Assembly: GCA_025331435.1 (NCBI GenBank) | Contig: JAIWNI010000039.1 | Location: 62,001 to 126,000 of the forward strand | Reading direction: 5' to 3' | Length of the DNA: 64,000 nt | Origin: Choanephora cucurbitarum | Taxonomy: Eukaryota; Mucoromycota; Mucoromycetes; Mucorales; Choanephoraceae | Shown: positions 47,213 through 58,900 of the stretch, in pieces | Layout of the letters: every line of letters starts with the position of its first letter | Numbering within the stretch: position 1 is the first letter of the stretch | Notes under the pieces: generated by a model | What the model saw: the letters and a program-made list of their open reading frames with translations, nothing else | What the model was told of the DNA's origin: nothing | Databases searched by the model: none | Position numbers and translations under genes: made by a program

Positions 47213-47266
47213 CTTGTAAAACACTGCACAAGACTACAATTGTTTCGGTACAGATAACTTATGTTT

Positions 47267-48445
47267 TTATTTTGGTTCACAAACAAGCAATTGTTGAAAG
47301 CCTTGTTGAGATACTTTCTTGGTTGCCAAATGACATGCAAACTCAAGTGCTTCCTCCAATGATGCATCAAAATGAGTCATATGATAAATGACGCCAGCTA
47401 TGAAGGTATCGCCTGCACCCACGCTGTCAATGACTTCATCAACAGGCGGGGGTAAAGCGTGCCATGTTTGTTTTGTTTTGTTATTGAATGCAACAGCACT
47501 TTCAGCACCCCAGGTACAGAAAGCAATTGCACTAAATGCAATCGTCAGTAGGCGTCTTTAGATCACTTTTTCTTTGGCTTTTTTGGGCCTACTTACTTTG
47601 GACAGAGTCTTTTCTCTAGCTCGCTTAAAAAGGAAGCTGGTGTCTGATACCCATGATGTTGAGCATACAGTTTTGAAAAGAAAGCAATGTCTCCCTAAAA
47701 AGAAATATCAATAGCTGATTAATTTTTTGTTATTATTTTAAGCTTTACGAGAGGTAGTAAAAGATCAATATCTGGTCTATCAGGCTTTTCTAATTCAACA
47801 GAGATTATCAATTTTGAGTCCCAACCTTCCTGAGTAGCCTTCTTTTTCAGCCATTCAATCTGACGTATTGTTTCGGCAATATTGCGACCTTCAAAATGAA
47901 CCCACCAACCATTATCAGAATGAAGCTGTTCAAACACTTTTATGAATTCCTCCAAGCTTATTTCATCCAAACTAACAAAGAAAAAAAGAAGGTTTGAGTC
48001 AACAAAGCATTTGTGCATTACACTCTTCTTTACTTGTTGTTGGATATAATCGTTCTTGAACTGGTCTCCTTGCTATGAATGATAGTGGAAGAAGGTGTGA
48101 TTTGATTTTGTCTGTATAAGAATGTATCACTTGTCTTGATAGGTTTTAATGACTCAATGATGTAACTGCAAAAGATAGTCTGTCTCGGTCAATAATTGGC
48201 TCTAATCAACATCCTTTTTTCTCCTTATTTTACCTTGATGTCTCACGGGATCCAACAGCAGATAGGTAGTACACATTGGATGGTTGAGATTGTGCTAATA
48301 CCTGAGCAGTGTTGCATGTATTTCCGCCTAGCCTTTGTTCAGCAGCAAATGCCCTTAACTTGGTATCTTCTTGAGGGAAATAATCAACATGTAATATGTT
48401 GTCCAGATAGACTTGTCCGACTAACAAGATAGAATGACCTTTCAT
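47267..48445 (-). CDS. Ketohexokinase-like PfkB sugar kinase
   Basis: About 309 residues from five exons: 48445-48234, 48165-48034, 47971-47749, 47694-47597, 47531-47267, all in phase. PfkB-family kinase that transfers phosphate from ATP to a sugar. The layout follows ketohexokinase (fructokinase, KHK): ILLVGQVYLDNILHVDYFPQ, RLGGNTCNTAQVL, GWWVHFEGRN, ISVELEKP, GDIAFFSKLYAQHHG. The C-terminal signature is DSVGAGDTFIAGVI with catalytic Asp263. Length matches animal KHK (298). Fructose or another ketose is the likely substrate, by family only. Shares a 244-bp divergent promoter with the TCP11-like gene. Confidence 0.88.
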
Positions 48446-48689
48446 TATGAAAACAAAAAGGAGAAGAGGGGGGGGGGGGGTTAAGTTAGAAAGAAAGACA
48501 AAAAATAATCATACACACATACTCCACGTGTGATAAGTCACAGGGCCATAAAAAGAGAGCGAGAGATAGATAGTAATCCTTAGTTCATTTTTTCTTCTTT
48601 TTTTTTCATTTCTCTTTGTTTCCTCTCTTTTTTTTTTCTTTTTTTTTTGTTATTTCCAACTCTCACTTTATTAAGCCTTCAATTTTATA
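48446..48689. promoter_or_regulatory. Divergent promoter of ketohexokinase and TCP11-like genes
   Basis: Holds a run of 13 G (48468-48480) just upstream of the kinase start. A palindromic E-box CACGTG (48535-48540) overlaps into TGATAAG, a GATA-type site. A CT-rich tract leads up to the plus-strand gene. E-box and GATA sites suggest control by bHLH and GATA factors; this is inferred from motif only. Confidence 0.5.
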
Positions 48690-51460
48690 ATGGAATCTAT
48701 TGCAAGTGACAACAAAGAGAAAAAAACAGGATTTTATATTCTAGGTGATGTATCATCTTGTCAAAAGCCTTTTCATTTAGAAGAGAGATTCAAGCGGACT
48801 TTGAAGATCCAGCAACCGAAAAGGAAAAAAGATAGCTTTGAGGCAAAACAGGCAGCTCTTTTGGAGGCTAGAAAGAGAAAATTAGATCAGCGTCTCCAAA
48901 AGGCTAAGCGAATTGCAAAAGAGGCAAAGGATAAGCAAAAGGATAGAATTCAATTGCTATCAAAATCAATGGCTATAGCCGAGTCCAATCGAAACGTATA
49001 CATTGAGCAAAGAAGAGCCTATTCCAAAAGATTGGTTGATAGAGCGAAGCGTGTGGCACTTCAAAATCAAAAGAGATCTGAGCAGGAACAAGGTAGAAAG
49101 AGAGAATTTTGTAGAAAATGAAAGAATCTTTTTTTGTATTAATCATTTTCTTAGAAAGGCGTAGGGCTGAGCTTGAAAGGCGATTAGAAAAGACAGAGGA
49201 GAGACGATTGGCTCATTTGAACCGATATAAATTACAAAAAAAGAAAGTGATCCCTCCTTCTTCTTCTTCTTCTTTAACTAATACTGAAGATACTATGCCA
49301 ACCGTCTCTACCAAAAAGATAGCCACTCCTCCTCTATCTCCATCTCTAACAGCCCCAAAGAAGAAACCTTCATCTTGGTCAATCATATTAAAGGCCTTCA
49401 AGGAGTTGGGCTTACCATCACCTTCTTCACCTGACACTTGGTTAGAATTTAATGCACTTGGTCAATTACTCCATCAGCCCAAGGTGGTTGTGGTTACCAC
49501 AAAAGTACTCAATACAGCCCTCAAGACGGTAGACGAAGAAAGCAGACACCGTGCTCGAGTTTTACTGACTTCATACATGACTCTCATGTGTCCTAAAGAG
49601 GTATTAGAGGACGTGAATGGTCCAGAAGAAAAGCGCTTGCATGCATCCGCCAAAGAAATGCTGCAGCTATTTGAAATTTGGTTAAAGGCACATGGACGAC
49701 CAGGTGCTACTACTGCTCGCATGGCTTTTGTTAATGCCTGGAACGACTATAATTTGCTGTTTGAAGCTTGGAAATCAAGAGATTGCGATCAATTGATGAA
49801 GAACATGATCATTTATTATGTCGAACTCTCTACACTTCGCCAGACAGTCATTGCTCAGAGCCATGGTGATGAAGCTGTCGGAGAACAGCTTAGACAGCAA
49901 TTGGAGCAAATCAAGGCTAAACTGCAAAAGTTGGGTGGCAGCGAAGCATTGAATAACTTACAGAGAGCTTTGGAATCGTCTGCCTCCTCCACCTCAACAG
50001 GTAGAAAGAAACAACAACAGAACAACACACCTCGTTCTTCAGATGAGATGGATATGTTTGAACAGCGTCAACAACAAGAGAAGTCTGAACAGCTAGGCCA
50101 ACTTCTTAGTGGTTTTGCACAACCTACTTCTGGCATCACCAATGAATTTTTGGCACATGAATTGATTATGGATCCTGAATTCAAGTTGCAGCGTCATGGA
50201 CCAACTGATGAATTAGAAAAAAGAGTGCGTCTGATGGCTGAAAAGGCATTCTTTGATAAGCTAGAACAAGACATTCAACAGGGTAAAGCCGATATGTCTC
50301 TACCTTCAGTGATTCAAGATGTCAAGATGGTAAGCTTGAAAGAGAGGAGGGGAGAAATGCAAAGAGAAAGCTAACCAGTTATTGTTTCTTAACAGCGTTT
50401 GTTGTCACTTGTTCGCCCTCACACTTCATTGCATAAACAAATTGATGAATCTATCGATCTAAGCTTAATCAAGCAACAGATAAAGCAACACTCATTTGAT
50501 ATGCAGCACATGATTTCATATGTGTTGAATACAATGTCAGGCATGTGTGCCCCTGTACGAGATGAAGAAATACAAAATGCCAAAGCATCACCTGGCATGA
50601 TTGATCAAATTCGCTCAATCTTGACTATCCTTGATAATATGAACCTAGACTTGGCCAACTTTAGACTACGATCTTTACGCCCTCATTTGATGTCAATTGC
50701 AGTAGAATATGAACGTGAAAAGTTTGCTACTATGCTCAACCAAGGCACTATTCAGCTTGTGCGCACAAAGACATGGTTGACTGATTCCACTCAAAAGCTT
50801 TGTCAAGTAGCTGCTGAACGTAACCCAGAAGGTGTCTTGCCAGAGAAAAACAATAAACCCTCACATGATGCTGTATTTGAAGATGCCTTTGTGTCACTTT
50901 TGGTGCAACCTCAACCCATTGCTCATTTAAGCGATTTACCTGAGACACTGTACCTGGACGTGAAACGAATGGGCGAGTACCAAAATGAGGTACAGGCAAC
51001 GACCATGGTAGCGGCCTTACTTATGCTGGCTAAGAATTTTGGATCTGTTCATCAACAACAACTATCGAGACTAGCGAGCCGCTTATTTGCCATGCTAGAA
51101 GACAGCTCCACCTCAATTGACAATCTAGCATTGGAAATTGAAAGATCAGCCAATGTCCGACCTGAAAGAAGAGCGATGGTGAGAACAATGGTAGACAAGA
51201 CCATCAATCAAACGGATACAGTGTATTCTTTACTCTCGCGAAGAATTTCTTCTGTCATTAGAAACACGATTCAAAACAACCAATTCGTTACTGAAGCTGT
51301 CTTGACCAGCAATGGACTGGATCCCATCCGAGCCCAACTGCAGTCAATTTCACTGAAGGTACTAAGATTGGCTAATCACAACCGTAAAGTATACTCTAGC
51401 TGGTACAGTGACATCATTGCGGAAGCATTGAATGAAAATATGGTTGCCCCAAGCCAATAA
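48690..51460 (+). CDS. T-complex protein 11 / Sok1 family protein
   Basis: About 880 residues from three exons: 48690-49092, 49155-50329, 50396-51460. The N-terminal ~170 residues form a highly charged helical region (EARKRKLDQRLQKAKRIAKE, ERRRAELERRLEKTEERR). After a Ser/Thr-rich linker comes the TCP11 domain, with its hallmark MSGMCAPVRDEEI around residue 577. In yeast the family member Sok1 acts as a suppressor in cAMP/PKA signalling. Biochemical activity is not known. Good ATG context and clean splice sites. Confidence 0.88.
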
Positions 51461-51935
51461 ATTGTTATGCAGTCAAATTAATTGAAGAGACTCTAATAAA
51501 CTTTTTTTGGCTCCTTTTTTTTTTCTTTCTATCACATGAAAATCTAATTGTTTGTTTATAAGATGATTGAATAGAACCAGAAAAATAAATACAAAGGTAG
51601 GCTTATTAGGATAGCCTACTTATTTCTAATGGCCCTCTATCTGCTTAAGCTATAAAATAAAGGTATGCAGAAACAATAAGAAATGAATGGTAAAGCGTGT
51701 AAGTGGGACTCATGCAAAAGAAAAAAGAGTAGTTTTCCTCCTTTCAGGTGTGTTTACCAAACATGGTAAAAGCGACCGAGTTTGTTATCATCATTTCAAA
51801 AATAGCAACATGATTAACACCATTTACAATCATTAGAGCAGAGCCATAGAAGCAAAACGCCCTTATTTATATTTTGAGGCAAATTACATACATAAATACA
51901 AAGAAAACATGATACAGCATATCTTTTTGAGAAAG
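51461..51935. other. Convergent 3' region between TCP11-like and CC1-box genes
   Basis: No gene seen. AATAAA-type signals occur on both strands. A small inverted repeat of TAGGC(TT)/(AA)GCCTA type lies near 51597-51620 (TAGGCTTATT...AGGATAGCCTA). Confidence 0.4.
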
Positions 51936-53546
51936 TTAATGTTCTAATAAAAGGTCAGGACCTTTCCATAAGTTGATAAAGATGGCAGCTGATAAAATGA
52001 TAGCAAATCGACACCAGCGGAATAAGGAATAAAACAAGTAACGAATGTGAAAAAGGATACGGTTGATAAGTCCACCTTTGGGTAATGACTCTACCTGTGT
52101 TTGTGTTTGTCGTTTAATGAGGGCTGGATAGAGATCATGTTCGGCATAGGCGGCTCCATTTCCTTCTGGACCGAATAAACTTGAGTCAGATAGGCTCTTT
52201 GTCATCAGTTCTTCAGCATCCTCCAGAAATGTACGATCATCTATCCCCAATGTCGAAAGAAGCGTGTCTACTGCATAATCAGCGGATGCATTGTAAAAGG
52301 AAGTAAGGTGGCGCTCAGTCATTTCATAGAGTTTGCTTGATAGACCTTCATCACTACTTAAATCTGACAAATTTGTTTCTGATGCGCTCTTTCTCACTGT
52401 ATGGTTCTGACTCCAAACATGCTCTAGTTCACCCAGCAGACTTCTCTGTTGCTTTTGGTTAAGCAAGAAAGAGCCAATGGTAGAAGAGGCCGATCGCTTG
52501 GATGTCAAACTTGGTGTATTGAGAGACCAAACACCGCGATCGCGCAGCTTTGATAAGATCATTCGATGGTCTTCCAGACTGTCGTTTAACTCTTTAATGT
52601 GTTTTCGTTGCTGTTCGAATGCCTCTTGAAGCGTCATGTAGTTTTGCTGAGTCAATTCGAACTTTTCAAACTCTCTCTTCAATCTGTTTAGATCGTTTAG
52701 AGAGACGATCAATTTGTCTTCTACTGACTTCTTTGATAGCTGAAGGTGTTTGTTTTCCATACACAGTTCTCCTAGCTTCTTTGTCAGTTCATCTAGCAAT
52801 TCCAAGTCTTCTGATTGTCTTTGCTCAAATTCCCTTCGCTCATCAAGCTGACCCACATGTTGAATCTTTTTTATTTCTTCCAGCTCTTGAACCTTCTGCG
52901 CTGCCAGGTCAAGATCATGCTTCAACACCTCAATTTCTGCTTCTAGTTTTTGATGCTTTTTATGGTAAGCTTGGTTTGTCAAGTCAGATTCCTTTTGCGT
53001 CTGTTCTAACAAGAGTTGTAGTTCTGCATTTTTTCGTTCAAGTGATTCAATCATTTCATCATAAGATCGCTTATTTGAAATAAAGCGCATGTTCTCGTCT
53101 TCTTTGTGCTCTTCTTGCTGCTTTTTGGTCTCTATTTCACATTTCCGCACATTTTCCAACAGCTTGTCATAATCCGACTTCAACGCTTGATTGTGCTCCA
53201 ATAAAGATTTGCCAATTTCTGCCGCTAGTAATAAATCTTAAAAAATAAAAATAAAATGACTTTTTAATTCATGTGAATAAGCTATCAAGGATACACTAAC
53301 GAAGCCCTTACTTTTCTCCTTTTCTCTTAATGATTTATATGCGTTTTTCAAAAGAGAGCCTAGCTCTGAAGCAGACTTTTCAGCTATACCAGAAACAACA
53401 GAAGACAAGAAAGAAGCATTTGATTCAGCAGGTGAACAAAGTGGTTCCTCTTCATGATGTAATTTATCAGTTGGTGTTGACTGCGAAATTTTGTGACGAG
53501 GAATGACCTGAAGTCTAGGTCTGGTTTTGATTTGAGAAGCAAGCAT
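51936..53546 (-). CDS. Coiled-coil, tail-anchored protein with a CC1-box-like motif (possible dynein adaptor)
   Basis: About 511 residues from two exons, 53546-53312 and 53236-51936 (GTAAGG donor, TTTTAAG acceptor, phase 1). After a disordered N-terminus comes NLLLAAEIGKSLLEHNQ (residues 79-95), matching the A-A-x-x-G CC1 box of dynein adaptors such as BICD, HAP1/TRAK and Spindly. A long coiled coil follows (about 85-310). Then SLLGELEHV (LLGEL at about 345-349) fits the L-x-x-E Spindly-type dynactin motif. Near the C-terminus is one hydrophobic stretch (RFAIILSAAIFINLW) with a short tail, so it is probably anchored in an organelle membrane. Overall similarity to BICD-type proteins is low; the function is inference. 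Confidence 0.72.
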
Positions 53547-55192
53547 AAGGATGGAAAGGAAAACTGAAAAGAAGGGAAAAGAAAACAAAAAGAAAGTACT
53601 AGTTATTTATGTATGAAATCGGAGTTGTGCATGATCAACGTTTGTCTGTCTCTCCACTTTCAACCCCCCCTTTTTTTAAGCATCTGCTGACTTGCGAAAC
53701 TTTGTAAAGTAGTGTTACAATAAAGTTGCACAGGTTCATTATACGAGCATGATCAAACAAAAGACTGTAGTACAGAGTAGTGAACAATAGAACAGAGTCA
53801 GCTTATAATGATTGGGTTATTTCCCTAAAGAAAATAACACTCAAGCATCAAAGAAAACGTGATATTAAACAGGTACATTTTAACACCAAATTTATATAAT
53901 TTTTTTTTGGTTGAAAAGCAAAGTCAGCTTGGCCAACTTTTTTTTTCTTGATCAGATGCTACAAGCCATGTCTCTAGAAAGATAATTTCGTCGCACAACT
54001 TTTCTACTAAGAAAACAAAGATGGCAGGAGCACATTTCATCAAAACAGAGGGGGTAGAAGATGTTTATGACAAAACATTTATGCTTTTGGAATTTAGCAA
54101 ATTCTTACAAAAAAAAAGCACCGTAGAAACCAATCGCTTTAACTAAAGAGTCTGATGTCATTATGCAAAGCCTTTAGGCCATAGAACAAGAAAGCTGTTT
54201 ATACTAACGAGAACTAGAGGGCCTATTTTTCTCTCTTTTTTCTTATGCTTTACCAATGTCAACAAATGCCTATTTCTCCATCAAAACAGATCACTGGATC
54301 GAATGATTTAAAATGGCCTTGACCAGTAAAAGCGGTGCTGGTCATTTATAGGCAGATTCGACGTTATGTCAATATATTTGTGGCGTCAAAACGATGTGTG
54401 ATTTGATGGTTTTGCTATTACCATTTATTGGTTTATGCATGTAGGTTCCTATGTGCACAATGATATAAGCTCATCTGATCTCCGCGTCTTATAGAGCAAC
54501 AGAGCCCTTCATAAGCAGCCAAGAAGCATTGATTTCAGTCTCTGTAGAATTAGTCATAGTATCGAGACAAACTAGGTCTTCATTGGCAATTCCTTAGTAT
54601 GAAGCATGGATAGAACTGTTTCTAATTCGCTTTATTGAGTTAGGGCCTGCTCTTTTGTTCATGTCAGTGTATCCTACAATTGCAGATGCCTAGTATTGTT
54701 TCGCTAAATGTCTTGAACTGAGAACCTGGTAGAATACTCTTTGACCATGTGCTTAGCAGTACAGAGAGCTTAAAATAAATCATGTCAAGAATATCAGTTG
54801 CTGCTTTTGTAGATGAAACAAGCTTTTTATTTTTTTTAGGGAAGAGATGCTTAGGTTACATTGGTACAGCAGTTTTTTTCCTGGAACTGATATCCATTTC
54901 AGGTACCAATAGCCTACACAATTGTTTTGTTATGGTTGTAACTGTCGCAGTCTTGAAGAGAATTAGCTCAACAATATTTCATTAGAGAAACTCTCCCATT
55001 CAATGCATCTCTCAGCTGTTCAGCTCAATCTACCGATCTTCCTTTTGAACGCCATGAATTAAGCTCTAAGATTAGTTTTCCCTCCCTATTTCTTTGTAAC
55101 TTAAAAGAATTTCTTAGAGCTGTACTACAAGAAACGGCTGATCTCTGAAAATGGCAATGTAAACAATGTTTATTTATATACAATTATTAGTC
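53547..55192. other. Gene-poor stretch
   Basis: No gene found. AT-rich, with short open frames of no family (for example 54782-54985). Includes the promoter of the CC1-box gene and a C/T block near 53665-53678. Confidence 0.45.
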
Positions 55193-57432
55193 TAAACAGA
55201 TATATTCTGGATCAATTGTTTTGCGCTTCTTAGGCGTGTTATTCGTCAGAAAAGCAAGTTCAATTTTGGTATTTGAATTTAAAACATGTTGGCCATATTG
55301 ACCTTCAACAATGTACCTAAATAAAGTGCCGTTTGTTTTTACTTATTCACTCTACGACAACGCTCTCTTAGACTTACGTGATTGTACTGTATGGTGTGAA
55401 TAGAAAGTCTTCACGAAGGTATTTCTCAGTCAACAAATGATTTAGAGTGCGTTCAATATCCTTTGATTTGGCAGAATTAAAAGTGAGTCAAGCTTTGCTT
55501 TTTTGATACAAGTTCTCTTACATAATCATTCAATGATCGATCAATTGGAATCTGAATATGACTATCTTGTTGAACTTGACTCTTTGCAATCCCTAAACCG
55601 CGCCCTTGCAACATCTGGACCAGTTTACTCATTGTCACTCGCTCATTTACGCTCTTGAGGACGCGGCACAGTCGAATAATTGTTTCCGCAAGTGGACGAA
55701 TGTTTTGGGTGGTAACAGTGCCTTTAGGACGAGTACAATTATCACAAATGCCACAGATTTGATCAGGTGTTACTTGATTGACTAATCCTTCTGACGATTC
55801 AGCAGCATCAAGTGAGAAATATCTCTCAAACAGTACTTTGCGACACGTAACATAATCTTGAGCATATCGAACCATCTCATACACTGACAATTGAATCAAT
55901 CTCTTGACCCATGTTTTTGTTTCCTTATGTACTTACATCCTGCCTGACCACTCACTTCACCTACCACCAACGAAGAAAGACGCATAGCTTATTGTGTTGT
56001 CAATTGATATGCCTCTGATTGTAAAAGATACCTACTTACCATCTGTGCCACGGTAGTAAATAATGCACTCAGCTGTCTTACCATCACGACCTGCTCTACC
56101 ACTCTCTTGATAATAGCCTTCCATTGACTTGGACATGCAGTGATGAATGATGAATCGTGTCTCAAGATGATTTATGCCCATACCAAATGCAATGGTAGCA
56201 ATAATCACTTGAAGTTGGCCACGTCTCCATCGTTGATGTATGTATTCTTTATCTGATTCATCCATATCTGCATGATAAGCACCACATTTGATTCTTCCTT
56301 TACTTTCACGATAGATGCTACTTGCTACTGTCTCTGTGTCCTTTTTGCTTAGACAATAGATGATGCCAGATTGGTTTGGGTAATGCGTCAATATCCAGTC
56401 AGTGATATGGTTGATTGTTTCATCTGCTGAATCTGGTCGTTGTACCACCTTATAGATCAGATTGGGCCCTATTGAACAAAACGTCATTGTAGGATAGGTG
56501 GCATACAAAGAAAGGATGCTTACGATGAAGAGGTGCACTAAAGACTAATGTCCCCTTATCTACATGAGGCTGCTTCATGTTCAATATCTTCATGACATCT
56601 TTCATGACAGACCAGGGACATGTGGCTGTAAGTGCCATAATTTTGGTTTGAGGAAATACAGTGCGCAATACATTCAATTGCTTATAATCAGGTCTGAAGC
56701 ATATAAATTGATAAGTATATGAATGGACTTTGCTTATACATCATCTTACCTGAAATCATGTCCCTGCTGAGAGCAGCAATGAGCTTCATCAATGACAATA
56801 CGGGTTAACATGCCAGCATCATATGCCTTGTTCAACCTAGCCATAAAGCGTTTGCTTTTGGCAATCTTTTCTGGTGTAACATACAGTAGCTTAAAATTAG
56901 TGGTAGTTGCTGGCTTGACAGGCAGCATGTCCCTCTGTACTTCATTCACTTGTTCTTTTGTGGATGTGCCTGTCAGATAGACAGCAGAAATATTGGCCTC
57001 TTTCAAATGGTATACTTGATCTTTGATTAAAGATACTAGAGGTGAAATAACGAGAGTGAAGCCATCTTCAAGAAGAGCAGGTAGCTGATAGCAAAGTGAT
57101 TTTCCACCACCTGTAGGCAACACTACAAATATATCGCGTTCTTTGTCAAGTGCTGCATTAAGTACAGGTAATTGAAGAGAGCGAAAAGACTCAATGCCAA
57201 AGTACGTTTTGGCGTGTTCTACAAGACTATCTGACCACTCAAAATCTGTAGAATGATAAGGATGGCTTTCTTTACTGTCATGTCCTATCGCTTGTCTTGC
57301 AAGATTATCCATAAGCTGGGCTCTCTGCCCAACAAGCTTTTCTCGATCTGCCTTGAGAATAGCTATGGATGTGTCAATTGATTCTATTTCTTGATTTATT
57401 TCGTTAAGTTGGCCCTTATAATCAAATGACAT
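55193..57432 (-). CDS. RECQL: RecQ1-type ATP-dependent DNA helicase
   Basis: About 637 residues from seven exons: 57432-56750, 56693-56524, 56468-56040, 55987-55937, 55883-55510, 55460-55378, 55316-55193. Length and layout fit RECQL1, including the N-terminal coiled coil (QLNEINQEIESIDTSIAILK). Walker A is PTGGGKS (106-112) and Walker B DEAH (215-218). Motif VI is YYQESGRAGRDG. The zinc site uses C in VTCRKVLF and the CGICDNC cluster. The winged helix ends LNHLLTEKYLREDFLF. Odd points: the aromatic loop reads SQQGHDF (221-227) where RecQ helicases have SQWGHDF, and motif V reads GMGINHLETRF in place of GMGIDKPDVRF. It probably still unwinds or anneals DNA in repair, but its activity is uncertain. 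Confidence 0.88.
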
Positions 57433-57477
57433 GTTAAAGAAAAAAAAATGTAAAAAAAAAGAAGGGCGGCTAATATA

Positions 57478-57756
57478 TACAGTGCGAACTAACTAATTCG
57501 GGGATTTATGAACTCCGTGATCTGTACCTTTTTGAGTTCTGGCAAGAAGGTTTCTTTCAAGTAATCTCGGATCGTATGAACTTCAAATCGCGTGTCGTAG
57601 CAAAGAAGCCAGCTCTGAAGCAAAGACGCAAAAAATTGCGTTTGGCTTGGGCCAAAGAAAGGCGGAACTGGACAAAAGCTGACTGGGGTAAGGTAGTTTG
57701 GTTTGATGAGACCAAGTTCACCCTAAAGAGTACGCGTTTGAAGTCTGAGATTAAAT
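57478..57756 (+). mobile_element. Truncated Tc1-type transposon copy
   Basis: Left end TACAGTGCGAACTAACTAATTCGG resembles the left end of the element at 24031-24968. It then jumps, with about 320 bp missing, straight to the transposase segment MNFKSRVVAKKPALKQRR and DWGKVVWFDETKF. The sequence ends shortly after. Closely similar to the other copy where they overlap. Dead. Confidence 0.65.
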
Positions 57757-58710
57757 AGGGATGTGCACAATGCACAGATTCCATGTCTAATACATATCCA
57801 AAAAATATAGAATGAGTTTGTTGCGGATTAGATTATGCAGAAGTCTTTTTTCTTCTTAGTTTGCGTATATCTAGGTAATTAAGAGAGTTTAACTGAGAAG
57901 TTTATGGTCGATCCGAGATGATCAGCTTGTCTAACTTTTTTTCATGTCGAATTTTTGAATTGAAAGAAAAAATAAAGTCGAAAGTGTTGAACAACTAAAT
58001 CGTTTTCAAGCTGGGAAAAGGAAAAGATAAAGTGAATTTGAGATCAATTCGAATCAATTAAAACGGTCAGTCTTTGCCTAAAAGAGGGTGATTAAGAATT
58101 GAGTCTGGAGTCATGTTTAGCGAATAGTGAAGAAGAGAATTTCTTAATCTCTTTAGCGTAACTCAAGTATAATGTAGAGAATGGAATTTCGAAGGTCAAC
58201 AAGTCCAAGGAGAGTAAAGCCAATATTTTTAAAAAAAAACCACTTGCGTCACTTAGTCAAGTCATGGAATGTTGAAGAGCTCTGTAAAGGAACGTTAAGC
58301 GAAGAGGTTTATGAGATTTTAAGCAAAGAAGTGAACTTTTATTTTTACCAGTTTGTGGTATCATAAAAGTCAGTTGTAAGCTGATACACCTAACAAAGAC
58401 TTTCTCATACATTGTACCACCATACATCTTGATCTTGTAATCTCAAGCCTTTATTCTTTCAGCATGCTTAAATCAAAACGCTTTTTGAAGGTGCTGTAAG
58501 CAAGTTCATGCAAACCTAAAACATTTGTCATTTCTGTCATTTATCACCGCCTCTTCATTGATGGATAACCAGTTTTTCTTCTTACCACTGCTCAGATTGT
58601 ACTAAATATTGATCATTTCTTATTTTTATTTCCTCATCATAAAATGTACAGTAAAGGTAAGCTTTGTTTTAAAGCAGTAGTCATCATTCTGCATGTTTTG
58701 ACATTGCTTT
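57757..58710. other. Decayed or non-coding sequence
   Basis: A plus-strand open frame at 58181-58366 has somewhat protein-like composition but no family and no splice partners. Otherwise nothing recognised. Confidence 0.35.
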
Positions 58711-58900
58711 TCAAACAGTGGCATTTAACCATTTTGATAACCATTCCATACTGTTTACTCTTCCGATGACCATGCTCTCCAATGGCACTCCTTTATGATA
58801 TAACTCATGCGATGCACATCTGATGCCTGCCTTTCTCACATACACTGACATTCTCTTGATGACTAATTCTTGATATACTTCATGATCCAATCCCTATCTA
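58711..58900 (-). pseudogene. C-terminal relic of an unidentified protein
   Basis: A minus-strand open block of about 60 residues ending at a stop (58711-58713): LDHEVYQELVIKRMSVYVRK, then GIRCASHELYHKGVPLESMV and INSMEWLSKW-like sequence (IGRVNSMEWLSKWLNATV). Strongly protein-like but preceded by an in-frame stop and no splice site that restores it. Further pieces occur upstream to about 59220. Family not recognised. Confidence 0.3.

Noticed and set aside
49213..49722. Minus-strand open frames inside the TCP11-like gene
   Set aside because: Antisense shadows of the coding exon; Glu/Gly-rich runs come from Ser/Pro repeats on the other strand.
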